A stretch of 64,000 nt of DNA from Calliphora vicina (GCF_958450345.1 NC_088782.1:103756358-103820357); one strand, 5' to 3'. Shown: positions 42,672 to 54,698, counted from the first letter of the stretch. The notes: generated by a model not told the origin, from the sequence alone. Numbers and translations: made by a program.

Positions 42672-44130
42672 CAGGGCAACAAAATCGAAAAAAATTTTGG
42701 AGGCTTTTTAAACCACTACACAATTTTGAGGTATTGTGGTTCCAGTAGTACAAAAATGGTAAAATTTTTTAATTCTAGGGATAGATTTTTTTAAAACATT
42801 TTTTTCTAAAATTGTGAATTTTGTTAGATGTTTCTCCACATAATTTATGATAACTCAAAAAGGGTTAGACCGATATTATTGAAGAAAACTTAAAAAAGTT
42901 AAAATTTACATAGCCTTTAATCTGTTAATATATTGAATTTTAATAGGGTCAGTATTTTCGGAGTTATAATAACAAATTAAAGCAAAAAATAATTTTTTTA
43001 TGTGAAAATATCCAATTTTTTTGGAACTCATTAAAAATCAAAAACGGCAGAAATAGTTAAGGTTTATCATTTTATCACAAAGCCACATATAATGGAAATA
43101 AAATGAGATATCTATCATAAAAATCGATTGATTCTTTTCGAATTTATTAACAATAAAGTGAATTCGCTCATTTTCACAAAATTTTACTTTTTTGTTTGAT
43201 ATACACAATAATCTTCTTTCGATTGATTGAATTTTGAAAATATTTTCCCCATGCTATTTACAAATTTTCACACATATATTGCGTTTTAATCGGCTCAGTA
43301 GTTTCTGAGTTATAATAACAAATTCAAGAAAAAAATATATTTTTTATGTGAAAATATCAAAATTGTTTGTTTTCAAATAATCATGAAAAATCGAAAACGG
43401 CAGAAATTGTTTAGATTTATTGCTTTATCGCAAAGCTGCATGTAATAGGAACAAAATGAAATATCGATCATTTAAATCGATGGATTACTTTCGAATTTAT
43501 TCACAATTAAGTACATTCGCTTATTTTCAAAAAATAGTATGTGCGTACAAGCGTGTACTTTGAGTGTAAATTTTACATGTGTTTTGTTATTGTAACAAAA
43601 ATTTTAACAAATAAAGAAGTTAAATTTTGTGAAAATGAGATAATTCACTTAATTGTAAATAACTTCGAAAAGAATCAATCGATTTGTATGATCGATATCT
43701 CATTTTGTTGCTATTATATGCAGCTTTACGACAAAGTAATAAACCTGAACAAGTTTTGTCGTTTTCGATTTTTTTACGATTTTTTTAAAACACAAAAATT
43801 TCCTATTTTCACGTAAAAAATATATTTTTTGCTCAAATTTTTTATTATAACTCCGAAACTACTGAAGCGATTGAAATGCAATATATAAACAGATTAAAGG
43901 TTATGTTAATTTGAACTCTTTTAAAATTACTTCAATAATATCGGTCCAACCCTTCTTGAGTTATCATAAATTATGTGGAGAAACAACTAATAAATTTACA
44001 ATTTTAGAAAAAAAAAAAAAATTTAAAAAATGTATCCATATAATAAAAAAATTACCATTTTTGTACTTAGGTAACCATGATGCATCAAATCTATATAGTG
44101 GTTAATAAAGCCTTTTTTGCTGTTGACCTG
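42672..44130. mobile_element. Foldback element with two direct and one inverted module copies
   Basis: The ends are CAGGGCAACAAAATCGAAAA and the complement CAGGTCAACAGCAAAAAAGG. Inverted homology extends through GTACAAAAATGGTAA, CACATAATTTATGATAACTC and AATATCGGTCTAACCC-type blocks. The module containing GAGTTATAATAACAAATT, AAAAACGGCAGAAAT and ATGAGATATCTATCAT with CGATTGATTCTTTTCGAA occurs at 42890-43200, again directly at 43245-43535, and inverted at 43560-43915. No transposase is encoded; the frames inside are translations of these repeats. Confidence 0.75.
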
Positions 44131-44895
44131 TCTTATCATCCCAAGATTTCTGCACTTTTTGCGAGTAATTCGTAAAAACAGTTTTTATACAATTTAAGTT
44201 GATATAATTCTCATATAGTTTATTTTATTTTTGCTTAATCCAGTTTTTATATTTTGGGTCATTTGATTTTTAGTTCAGATAGAAGTAAACTGACTCTAAT
44301 TATATAACCGGTATGTGAATCTAATGCGTTGAAAACTTTGGATCGGCTATCAGACACTTTCAAAAGGGTCATTCACGAGTTTAAATAACTGGTCACATAA
44401 CTAGTTGTCACCCACAATGATAGGAAAAATCGCTTAAATTCACTACTTTTACTCTCAGTTGCGCCTTTAGATCTTCTTCATGCTTTGATGTCGTGTTGAC
44501 TTCGTTGTAGTTTCGCCATTTGTAAGAACTCCCGAATTCTTCTTACACTCGTATTTTTTAGTAATCGTAGCCGAATTGTGACTTCACTGTATCTCTGCTG
44601 CTTGTATGAACTTCTGAATTATTATTATTTTTTAGTAAACGAAGCCGAATTCAAGAACTTTGAATTCGTTACAATTTAGCCGATTGTAAGAACTGCCTAT
44701 TTTTTGACCTTCGTATTTTACATCCGTAGCCGATTCAAGAGCCAATTTTAGATCTCCCTTGTGGTGATAGCGATCGTAAAACTAGCAGAAATTAGATCGT
44801 TCATTTCTGTGTAGTTGAGGTAATCATATTTTTTTAATTTTCTCTTTCACCGAGATTCAACCGTTTTTTCTATCGTCTCCCCACTGTTTCGCTAC
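44131..44895. repeat. Degenerate tandem-like region with GTAGCCGAATT motif
   Basis: Between about 44505 and 44740, the words TTTGTAAGAACTCCCGAATT, CGTATTTTTTAGTAATCGTA and GTAGCCGAATT recur two or three times roughly 80-100 bp apart with heavy divergence. The rest of the stretch shows nothing recognisable. Confidence 0.35.
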
Positions 44896-44897
44896 AT

Positions 44898-45945
44898 CGC
44901 ACAGTGGTATGGATAAAAATAGAGGGAAAATTTCACATACACAAAGAGGAAATGTTGTCGAGTTTAAGTTTTTAACTTGGACCGCATGGGTATACCAAAT
45001 TTCCTCAAAGTAGGACACCTCGGGTATGTTACATTTCTAAAATGATCCTATTTCTTCGTTTGTGTTCCGATTTCCAAAAAATTACATACATATATAGAAT
45101 CTCATTATCTCATAGCTATCAATTATCTCTTATAGCTTAGGAGATAATCGCAATTGAAAATTAAATTTTCAACATTTTTACCCACTCTACTACTCCAGTC
45201 TTTTTTTGATAACGGCGGATCCAAATATTTCCCGATTTTCTCCAATTTTCCTTTATTGGACTAACAACACATGTATGTATCAAATAGAAAAATAATTGAA
45301 AAAGTACTTTTTTTTTGGAAAAAGTACTTTTTTTCTTTTTAAGTTATCACAAAGAATTTCTAAGAGGAGATATAAGAAATTTATACTTTTTGAAGAGCTA
45401 GATTTTCATGAAATACTTTAAATGAAAAAAAAAAATTGAAAACTCTTGATACCGAGGCGACCAGATCTATTCAAAAAACGTCTATTTTTTATTTAAAATT
45501 CAATTTTAGGTCAAAAATTCTCAAATCTTATACTCGATATAAAAATATAGTAACCGATTTTAGATGGTCCAATATGTTTTTAAATATTTTGTAAAGGGTT
45601 CCGATAACTCCGATCCTGGAATGGATATAATAGCCATAAAACTAAAAATTCCCATTTTTGGGATTTTTCAAAAAAATTTTTGGGAATTGCGGGATTGTTG
45701 ATAATAAATTTCAAAATTTGTTTACAATATTCTGCATATTTTCAATTTCAATTTGAAATATTTATCTATGCAAAAATTCAATAAAAACATTTTTTGTCAT
45801 ATTTTTCAAAAAAGTATTCAATGAATTCTTTAGTTAAATTCTATATACATTTTTGAAAAGTAGACAAAATCTTCTATCCATTGATATATAATATGTCTGC
45901 GTTATGTGTTTTGCGTGGCAAATTAATTAGGGAAAACTTAACCAC
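44898..45945 (-). mobile_element. Transib-like element, one end complete
   Basis: It starts CACAGTGGTATGGATAAAAA and carries the family blocks AATTTCACATACACAAAGAGG, GTAGGACACCTCGGGTATGT, TATCAATTATCTCTTATAGC, TACTCCAGTCTTTTTTTGAT and CCCGATTTTCTCCAATTTTC. These are the complement of 17400-17640. The far end reaches the region matching 16610-16680 (GTCTGCGTTATGTGTTTTGC, GGGAAAACTTAAC) but lacks the second terminus. No transposase frame. Confidence 0.65.
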
Positions 45946-46383
45946 TCGCAAAAAATTATCGGTAACGGCAGCCAACCTTGCTATAATCTGAATAAAGAAA
46001 AAATTAAGTATTTTCTAACATACTTGGTATTTTATCCCCTATACATATAATTATTTTCACCACTGCTAAACAAGAATTTAATATATATTTTCACAAATTA
46101 TCAAAAATCCATTTCCGGCTTCTTTTGTTTTATTTATTCTCTATTTATCAACATCAGCATTGTTAAATAAGCTTTTTATTTACAATTGTTTAATGTATTT
46201 AAGAGAATTATGTTTTCTGTTTCATTGGAATATTTTGATATGAACACAATCAAAATTAAATTAATTACTTAATTGCTTAAGCAAAACAAGAAATTCCATA
46301 AATAACATTAATTAATTATTATTTTATTTTAATGGAATATTTCTAAACAGTAAAAACAAACACACATTATAGAAAAAATATAT
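45946..46383. other. A+T-rich non-coding stretch
   Basis: Nothing recognised. Confidence 0.4.
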
Positions 46384-46861
46384 AAAAACAAGTAAGAGAG
46401 CTATATTCGGCTGTGCCGAATCTTATATACCCTTCACCAAATTATACTTCAAAATACAAATTTTAAATATTTTTAGGCAAACAATATTTATTTTATTTTT
46501 CCAAAGTTGTTTTTTTTAATTTTTTGAATTTTTTTTTTTCGAATTTTTATTTAACATTTTTTAAATTTTAAAAATTTTTTTTTTAAAAATTTAAAAAAAA
46601 ATTGTTGGTCTTTTAAATTTTAATTTTTGGTGAAAAAAAAATTCTGGTTAAAAAATATTTTTTCGATTTTGACACATTGTATGTCCAACTTACTATGGTC
46701 TTATATACGTCGTTGCTGCGGGATTAGTTAGTCCGAAGACTACTAAGGGAACAGTCCGATTTCGCTGATTTTAAATATAAAACTTCTCGAAAGCATGTCT
46801 GACAGAATTATTGAATATTTGTATCCCGAAGATATCTGGGGTCTTCAGAAAATTGATTTCA

Positions 46862-46906
<45 letters not shown>

Positions 46907-47042
46907 ATGGCTTAATCGACTTCGCTATCTATAAGGATCCAGAATATATGTACTTTATAGGGTCGGAAATGAAAAATGTAGAAATTACAAACGGAATGAC
47001 AAACTTATATATACCCTTGCCACTCATGGTGAAGGGTATAAC
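46384..47042 (-). mobile_element. HINE with altered centre
   Basis: Complete ends as in the 2189 copy: CAAGTAAGAGAGCTATATTC with CGGCTGTGCCG at the 3' side and GGTGAAGGGTATAA at the 5' side. It has a long CAGA microsatellite (46864-46900). About 170 bp that separates TATACGTCGTTGC from CCGATTT-GCTGATTTTAAAT in the other copies is replaced by about 38 bp (GCGGGATTAGTTAGTCCGAA and onward to AAGGGAACAG) not seen in them. Confidence 0.8.
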
Positions 47043-47821
47043 AAGACTGGAAACGTACCAGCAAAAAGCTGCTATAAAACCACATTTAGTAGCTGAAAAA
47101 TCTGGTAACATGGTCGTTAAATAAATAATAAATTTTAAGGTAACATATTCACGCATACATACTTTCTGTGTTTGTGTTTGAGTTCACATTTATTTCATAT
47201 AAAAGTTTTGTAATTAATTTCAAATAAAATAATGTATGTAGATGACACATTCATACAATTTACATGAACCAAAACGTAACCCGTTTCATTATTCCTCTGA
47301 TTCTCTTACCACTCTTTATTTTATCGTAGTCGTCGTCATCGTCGTTGACTTCTTCCTCGAAACATTACAAAAGTTATGTATTTTTTTTGTATTTTTTTGT
47401 AAAAGTGGTGTTTTTGAAGTACAAGTACTTTATGTATGAGTACAAGTACTTGTTCTAAGTACCGAATACTGAGTTCTGAGGTGGCTGTTTAATATTTTTG
47501 CTGTATTTTTGGGGAGTTTTTTTTTAATTTTAAGCAATCAGACACACCGTAAAAAACACAAGTTTTATAAACTTTAATTGACAATTATGTGGGATTTGTG
47601 TGCTGGTGTTGTTGCTGCTTCTTTTTTTTTTGGTGTGTCAAGTAAAAATGTCCAGCTAGAGTTAGTTAGAATCTCTATAATACTTTTAATAAATTTTAAT
47701 TATGAAACAAGTAGATGTGCCAGCCACAATGATTATCAAAATGATTTATTTTAAGTGGGCATACGAGGGCAAGTCAAGTAATGTTTGTATAATTACACTT
47801 TGTACTTGGTATAATTAAGAA
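47043..47821. other. Non-coding stretch
   Basis: Nothing recognised. A run of GTCGTCRTC trinucleotides lies at about 47327-47346. Confidence 0.4.
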
Positions 47822-47823
47822 CA

Positions 47824-48835
47824 ATTAAAAACAAGTAAGAGTGTGTCAAATCTTGTATATCCACCATCAATATATAGTTTGGGATTCTATGGTCCAAAAG
47901 TGTATAATTTAAGAGTACTTAGAACTAATTTGTGCACAATTTTATCAGGATTGTCGCATAATCAACATATTTGTGACTGCACAAACAGTATTTCAAGGGG
48001 TCATTTGTAAGGGGACTAGATAAAATCTATCCTTATCAGCAGAGTGTATTTCTGGAATTTAGCCCTATCGTGTGTTCAAAAGATAGACGGACGGACATAT
48101 CTAGTTCGTCTTGGAAAGTAAGAGTAATATATTCGACTGTGCTGAATTTTATATAACCACCACCAATAGAATTCGGCATTTTCCGTTAAACATATATCTG
48201 GTTCACACGATATGGAAAGTTTTATATTTGCTATTTGTAAATTCATCTTTTTAAATGTTTTTGGTACAAATCTTTTTAAACATTCCACCAATTTTTGAAT
48301 ACATAACTTAGCAATAACTATTTGTGATAAATTTCAGTTTTCTATATCTCCTCCTAGTTTTAACGTCGGACAGACATTTTGTTCTGATTTTTTTTTTTAA
48401 CCAATTTTGCTCATTTTCATAACCAAACATTTCTGATGAACGAAACATATTTTTTTAGCTTTATAAATTTATTATCGGAAGTGGATATTATGTGCGAGCT
48501 ATGACCAATGATATTTGTTCATAATTATGGACGGATCATAATAAAATTCAATAGTATGATTTTTGCATACGTACAACATATCTGTGCAAAATTTTGCTTT
48601 GATATCAATATTGCTATGTTTTCACCTTTTAAAAACGGTGGTTAATTTCCTTTAAATAAACCGTATTATTTTAATTGCAAATAAAATCAGTTTAGTAGTT
48701 CAAAATTTGTAACAATGCCATTTAAGCTATGGTAAAATATGGATCGATCCAAATAGAATATTGGTTTGAGATTGTGAATAATTTTTTTCCTGAATTTTGT
48801 AAGAATACTACGGTATCCATTCTAGTAATGATCGT
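47824..48835 (-). mobile_element. Two tandem HINE fragments with an LTR remnant inside
   Basis: The first fragment starts AACAAGTAAGAGTG at 47826 and ends near GACGGACGGACATAT (48087-48102). A second 3' end follows at once (AAAGTAAGAGTAATATATTC, GACTGTGCTGAATTTTATAT, 48115-48165), with unit cores GTGCGAGCTATGACCAATGA at 48490 and AGCTATGGTAAAATATGG at 48727. The LTR remnant 48612-48714 interrupts the second fragment between those cores. Both are decayed. Confidence 0.55.
48612..48714 (+). mobile_element. Internally deleted LTR, 103 bp
   Basis: Starts TGCTATGTTTTCACCTTTTA (compare TGTTACGTTTTAACCCTTTC at 50450), runs through TTTAAATAAACCGTATTATT and GCAAATAAAATCAGTTTAGT to GTAGTTCAAAATTTGTAACA. 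It thus has an LTR start and an LTR-like TGTAACA end with some 600 bp missing between. Confidence 0.6.
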
Positions 48836-48925
48836 TCGATTAATCGAAAAATTTCTAACGAATAATTATTCGAAAAATTTTAAAATTACCATTTTCGAAT
48901 AACGAATAATTAGAAGAATAATCGA
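48836..48925. mobile_element. hAT-like terminal fragment
   Basis: Dense TTCGATTAATCGAAAAATTT, CGAATAATTATTCGAAAAAT and ATTTTCGAATAACGAATAAT motifs, the self-complementary style of insect hAT ends and similar to 57815-57900. Only one end is present, with no coding sequence. Confidence 0.4.
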
Positions 48926-49119
48926 ATAAAACAACTAAAAATATTTGTTTTAATTTATCATATTTATTTAAAAAATTTTCATAATTCTGAATTTAAATTT
49001 AAATAATAACCAATGGATTTGTTACAATTCAAGGTTTGCGTTTTTCCATACAATTTGCAGTAGAACCAAAACTTAGATTTTCATCCTGGATTTTATTTAG
49101 AATCATAAATTAAAGGGGT

Positions 49120-49500
49120 CAGACGCAATGCGAAAATATAAGGGTGAAACATTGACAGAATTGCAATTATATATTAACTCTTTTCGGTTTGGTGGTTAGT
49201 TTACTAACCACATTTTCTATAGTCTTCTAAACAGAGTTTATTGCCGTCAGGGTGCTCTGGTTAGATAAATATATTAATTTGAAAATATTGTAAAAATCAG
49301 CTTTTTAAAAGACTTTCACGTATTCAATAAAAAAGGCACAGAGTGTTTATTTCATCGAATTCAGTGTTACTTTGCTATTTTGGTTGTTTGGTCAGAAAAT
49401 TTATTCAAAAATATTCAATTTAAAAAAAATGTATATGAATTAAAAATTTGTTTACCTTGATTAAAGTAAAAATGCAATTATTTTGATTCTAAACTTATAC
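49120..49500. mobile_element. Inverted copy of the MITE at 20553-20921
   Basis: Contains the complement of that element's blocks: TGGTGGTTAGTTTACTAACCACA (now a hairpin), TTCTATAGTCTT, TTTATTGCCGTCA, ACAGAGTGTTTATTTCATCG, ACTTTGCTATTTTGGTTG and TTTGGTCAGAAAATT. The right boundary is near 49495. Confidence 0.6.
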
Positions 49501-49779
49501 ACATAAAAGCGTGGCTGAAAAAGTTAAGCACGCTATACGTTAGTAATGCTGTTTTTGGTAAAAAAAAAACTAATACTGATAGAAATGTTAACTCAGAAAA
49601 ATTAATATTGAAAGTAAAAAATTCGAAATACATTTTTTAATTCTCCCTAAAATTATACTCTAGTTTATAATAGTTTAATAGTTTATGGTCCAAAACACTT
49701 AATTCCTTTAGTTTTTTCTTACTAACTTATATTGATCTACCTAAACGGTATTAAAAATCATTCCTAGGAAGTTCATATG

Positions 49780-50250
49780 TTCTACAAAGTTGTTTTTTTG
49801 AGATCTTAGGTACATTTTTGTAGTTGATGATTTCTTTGAATTTTGAACAGTTTGCTACCTATGGACCTGAACATGGGAAAAAGGTAAAAATAATCGATTT
49901 TTTAAAGTTATTTACGATTTTGATCTAGAAGATGAAGTTTTTTTGATTTTCTTTTTGTTCTTTATGACAAGGGCTACAACTTTGCCTCAGAGAGAAAATT
50001 CCGAACTGTTTGCAAGATATGAGCCTGAGAAAATCATAATATTTTTGCAAAAATTACACCGAGGCCCCAAATCTTTGGGGGCCCATAAAAAAAAATTGCA
50101 TGACTTTGGGCAAAACTGGAAGACACGAGCCTTTTTTTTTTGGTATTTTATAACGTAGTGGTGCATTGTGTAATATGATTTTTATTTTTTGGAAAATATT
50201 GTTACTTTGACCCAAAATTCGAAACTTTAGATAAAATGCAAACCTGTAAA
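49780..50250 (-). repeat. Repeat ending in the GGGTCAAAGTAAC block
   Basis: The complement of 50200-50215 reads TTTTGGGTCAAAGTAACAAT, the block also found next to the TAGGGTGG ends at 10300 and 63600. Preceding sequence (GACACGAGCC, GGGGGCCCATAAA, GAGCCTGAGAAAATCATAAT) is more G+C-rich than the flanks. The 71-codon frame at 49943-50158 lies here and is not family-like. Confidence 0.35.
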
Positions 50251-50449
50251 TATTATCTGATTTTGCTCATGTTTCAGGATTTTAGATAACGTAAAAGCAT
50301 TTTACACCTTGAAAGCATCGAGTCAAATATAAGGGACATTGTAATGAAGGGTAGAAACGCGATCACTCTACATTTTTTTTGGATACGCTCTCTTTTAGAA
50401 ACCACAAAAGATATGTTTAAATATTTTCCTATTTCAAATACTTAGATAT

Positions 50450-51172
50450 TGTTACGTTTTAACCCTTTCAAAACGTTGGTTTATTTCTTTTAAATAAACC
50501 GGATACTTTTGATTGCAAATAAATGCCGTTTAGTAGTTTAAAAATTGTAATAAATCTTTATTTATTTAACATGTACAACAACCGCAGAATTAAATAGTCA
50601 CTCAATGTTTTTTTATACACGTTGATAAATTCGCAGAAATACAGACACAGTTTATAATGTATACGAATTCAACTTGAATTCAGTTGATGTTTATTCGAAT
50701 AGCGTCTCTGATAAACTCACTAACGACTACAACCTCTGCCACTATTTATAACACTGCCGTCTGCACTCTAGATTGTTCTTTAACTGTCAAAACTGTCAAA
50801 GTCTCTGGTATACTCCCTAACGACTGCAACCTCTGCCACTATTTATAACACTGCCATCTGCACTCTAGATTGTTCTTTAACTGTTAAAGCTCGTATATTC
50901 GAAGCCTAGAGCTTTCTAAAATATACGCCATCTCTGGTGAACTTTCTACAATGTTCATTAACTGTCAAAACTGAATATTCGAATTCGAATACACGAGTCG
51001 CAGCAAACATTCAGCGTTGCCATACTTACGATCAACTGAAAGCTTTTATTCAATGTTAATAATGCCCACAGATATGTTACAGTCTGAGAGGCATTGCTAT
51101 TTGAAAGCATTATGCAACTTTAAATCAGCCGTTAGAATCGTTATATTTGAATTCAAGTACAATTTCGTAACA
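50450..51172 (+). mobile_element. Complete solo LTR, 723 bp, ATAT target duplication
   Basis: Begins TGTTACG and ends CGTAACA, a 7-bp terminal inverted repeat with the canonical TG...CA ends. ATAT flanks both sides (50446-50449 and 51173-51176). An internal direct duplication of GACTGCAACCTCTGCCACTA and neighbouring text (about 50725-50795 and 50817-50885) makes it longer than other copies. No primer-binding site, polypurine tract or coding region adjoins it, so the internal part was lost, normally by LTR-LTR recombination. Target length fits Ty3-type elements; the family is unassigned. Confidence 0.85.
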
Positions 51173-51176
51173 ATAT

Positions 51177-52329
51177 GTAGGATTTGGTCTTGTCGATTTC
51201 AATCATGACTATCTCTGCTTATTTAAAATTTTGTTTAAATATTTCTATAGTGACCAATAAAAGCTATACCGTATATTAAAACATAACTAAATAAAAATAA
51301 TATATTGTATAAAAGTGATCAAAAAAAGTCTATTGCGGATATCATTTAAATTATTTTTAAAATGTTTTCAACACTTTACTGTAATATATCAACGCCAAAT
51401 AAATATCTTGTAGCTGAATACAATATTCCGGGAGAATGAGTTGGATAGTTCCGGAAGAATGAGCCAAATGCCCACCAGACATTTGGCGAATGAGCACCAG
51501 CGGAGTTGTGTACATTAATATAAATTAGTTTTACACTTTTAATTTTAGATCATATCTAAAATGAAACTTCCGAACAAAATAATGGTCCTCTTATACCCTT
51601 TATAGACCATATTATTACAGTTTTAAACTCAATACATTTTGTAATCATATATATTGTTATTTGTTTCCAAAGTTATGTTTATCATTCTATACAATATTAT
51701 GTATGATATTCTAAGCGTTTATGGCCATTCATAGTTATCCATAAATTAATGCCAATAATAGATATTATTTGGTCTAACGAGAACACCATAGACAACATAT
51801 ACGAAATTTTCAATTGGTTATTTTAGCATTGAAATTTAAAGTGATTTATGGCATTTATAACCGTTCTTTTTCTGGTGTAAATCTACTGTATAAGTAATAA
51901 ATTTGCCCATCAATATAGAGAAAAAAATAAGCAAAAATTCCATGATAATAATCCCTTGGCCTCCGTAAAAAGTAGTGCTAAATAACAACATACATTTGAT
52001 TATAAATGTCCAATAATGTGCCATGCAGGGTGTTTAATTCTCTCTTGCACTCTTTTGCTGTGGGTTTTCTCTATTCTATTTAAATGTTGCATATCAGGGC
52101 AGCAGTTTTTAAATGTAATAAAAATAAACGAGTATTGAAATAATGGTAGATAAAGTTGGACCATGTAATACCCTACGGGAAAGGTTTTAAAATAGTTGGA
52201 TTAAGTGGTAGAATTTGAGTTACTTAATTATTAAGAAAAACTGTTTTTATTGAGATATTTGCTCAACAGTAGAAATTTTAAACAACATGCCTAAAAGTAT
52301 GCTACAATTTATCTCAACAAATGAAGATG
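51177..52329. other. A+T-rich non-coding stretch
   Basis: A small G+C-richer patch at 51428-51500 carries three GAATGAG words and the inverted pair GCCAAATG/CATTTGGC (51463-51470 and 51480-51487). Nothing else recognised. Confidence 0.4.
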
Positions 52330-52334
52330 CTAGG

Positions 52335-52560
52335 CCATCACCATCAACTGCGAGCGCTATAGATCGATGATTACCACATAATTTTGACCTGAATTGGATG
52401 ATAGAGATACCAACGACATGTGGTTTCGAGAGAACGGCGTTAAGTGCCACACAGCTGATGCCACATTTGACATTCTGCAAAAGCGATTTGAGGGTATTGT
52501 CATCTCACATGGAGGTGATGCGATCTGGACACGGAGATCGTTCCATTTGACCCGTTAGTC
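52335..52560 (+). pseudogene. mariner relic, second catalytic region
   Basis: The plus strand reads ITINCERYRSMITT, two stops, then PELDDRDTNDMWFRENGVKC, HTADATFDILQKRFEGIVIS and HGGDAIWTRRSFHLTR. The family pattern is NGxRYRxMI..F....L.D.D..DMWFQQDGA.CHTA.ATIDLL..RF. The second catalytic Asp of QQDGA is replaced in RENGV, and the following WPPRSCDLTP is garbled. The opposite-strand 77-codon frame at 52247-52480 is its shadow. Confidence 0.75.
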
Positions 52561-53969
52561 TACTTCTCAAATAGTTTTTTTTATGAGAATTATATACAAA
52601 GCTGAGGCTCGAATTTAGTTTTCAGTAAGTTTTTAAAATTCAGTTAAATTTCTTCGATTTTATTATATTTCAATCAAACTATATTGAAAATAATCGATTA
52701 ATTATACCCATTTTTAAAAACATCTTCTCTTTAGCCTAAAAGTATTACACTAAATAGCAGCAGATACAAAAGGCGATTTATTAAAATATTGAAAACATAT
52801 TTAAAGCAAATTTATTTTCAAAATACCCCCTACAAAACCCCACAATAACCAATTCCTTTCACATGAAAAATAAAAGGACATTCTTCACAAAAAAAACCCA
52901 CAAATAGTATATGTGAGCATAAAGCATAAAAGCCAATACATAAAATAATACAACTCTTAACAGCAGTAGCAGTGGCAAGCATCCTTTATGCCACCATTAT
53001 AAAAACAGAAAAAGTGACTAAAAAAAAAACTTTAGTAAATTATACACATTTCCATATATTTATAATGCTCATATAAACTGATTCACTGAGTAGAGTTTGT
53101 CTGGGTTTTTGTTTCATTTTTGTTGGGTTTTTTTTTTGTTCGAACCAAAACGAAAAAAACTGCCATTACAGCACGATTTACCATGAAAGTGTGTGGCATA
53201 CGAGCCCAAAAAAAGGAGCAAAATATATATATATACATTTAATAATAACAAAATATTAAAACCCCTCAAAATAAAAAGCATGTGACAAAAATGGTTTTTG
53301 TAAAATATTACGAATATTCGTAGATAAATGAGTCAGTCTATAAAACATTTATGAAAATTTATATTGAATGTAAGTTATAGTTAGAATTTAGAAAATATTG
53401 GTTTTATGAATTAGAGATCTGTTTATAAATAAATTATTATGAATTATTGAAATTGTTTTGTAATAAATAATGTTAATAGTTTCTTTAAATATTAAAGTAA
53501 CAGAGATGATTTATCCGAAAGTGGACATGGATTGCATTATATCTCTTTAATTTCAGTGATATTGAACATAGTTACAATGTTTTGCATGTTTATACCAAAT
53601 CTAAAATATTTATATCTTTCAGTAGGCAAAAGTTAATATCTTGAGTCAAAAGGTTCAAAGGTATATATCTCAAAAAACGGCCTTTATAAAAACCTTATAC
53701 AAATTATAGTGATAACCCAAGTCTCTGCATGGTTTTAAGTTTGACACTCATTCAGTTCAAAAGTTATAAATATAAATGTTGAATAATGCAAGTTATTTCT
53801 ACAAATTCATATGAAAAATTTAGCAACAGTTATGAGAAGTTCTTATTACAAAGTAAATATAAAACAATACAGGGTGGCTGATGAATGCTGCTTGAAAAAA
53901 AGTTATATTTGTCTATCTGTGTAAATAATCGGTTTAAGTTTTTTATTTCAAATGGTGGTATTTCAATTT
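52561..53969. other. A+T-rich non-coding stretch
   Basis: No gene or element recognised. Confidence 0.5.
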
Positions 53970-54479
53970 AAATAATTAAGAGAGCTATATTCGGCTGTGC
54001 CGAATCTTATATACCCTTCACCAAATTATACTATAAAATAAATTTGTTTAAATATTTTTAGGTAAACAAAATTAAATTTTTTTTAATAGTTTTTCAAAAT
54101 TTTTTTTTTTTTTTTTGAAAAAAATTTATGACAAAAAAAATGTTTGATGGAAAAAAAATTCGGGTTAAAAAATATCTTTCCCGATTTTGACCTATTGTAG
54201 GTCCAACTTACTATAGCCTTATCTACATCGTTGCAATGAAATATCTTTGAAATATCTATCATTAGATATCCATATTGTCTATATTAATGACTTAGTAATC
54301 CAGATATAGATAAAAAATAGGTCAAAAATCGAGGTTGTCCCGGTTTTTTGCTCATATCTCCGTTATTTATGAACCGATTTTGCTGATTTTAAACAGAAAA
54401 CTTCTCGAAAGCATGTCTGACAGAATTATTGAAGATTTGGACCCCGAAGATATCTGGGGTCTTCAGAAAATTGATTTCA

Positions 54480-54513
<34 letters not shown>

Positions 54514-54650
54514 GGACATGGCTTAATCGACTCCGCTATCTATAAGGATCCAGAATATATATACTTTATAGGGTCGGAAATGAAAAATGTAGAAATTACA
54601 AACGGAATGACAAACTTATATATACCCTTCTCACGAGGTGAAGGGTATAA
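53970..54650 (-). mobile_element. HINE, nearly full length
   Basis: Collinear with the 2189 copy: AGAGAGCTATATTCGGCTGT at the 3' side, a CAGA/CGGA microsatellite at 54480-54518, GGTCGGAAATGAAAAATGTA, and 5' end GAGGTGAAGGGTATAA. The outermost CAAGTAAG is reduced to TAATTAAG. The 63-codon frame at 54335-54526 is an artefact. Confidence 0.8.
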
Positions 54651-54693
54651 AAACATTGGCGATTGGGATGATGAAACAAGAATTTGGATTGTG

Positions 54694-54698
54694 CGCCG
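54694..54698. repeat. 5-bp target duplication CGCCG (left; right copy 56133-56137)
   Basis: CGCCG immediately precedes the CACAGTGG terminus and immediately follows the opposite terminus at 56132. Five-bp, G+C-rich duplications are characteristic of Transib insertions. Confidence 0.75.

Noticed and set aside
43541..44105. 91- and 64-codon frames as small genes
   Set aside because: They fall inside the foldback element and translate its repeated modules; no family resemblance.
47242..47439. 65-codon frame with a hydrophobic VVVVIVVDFF stretch as a membrane peptide
   Set aside because: The stretch comes from a GTCGTC trinucleotide run and the rest is low complexity; no support for a gene.
52247..52480. 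77-codon minus-strand frame
   Set aside because: The plus strand of the same DNA matches the mariner transposase second catalytic region, so this is a shadow frame.
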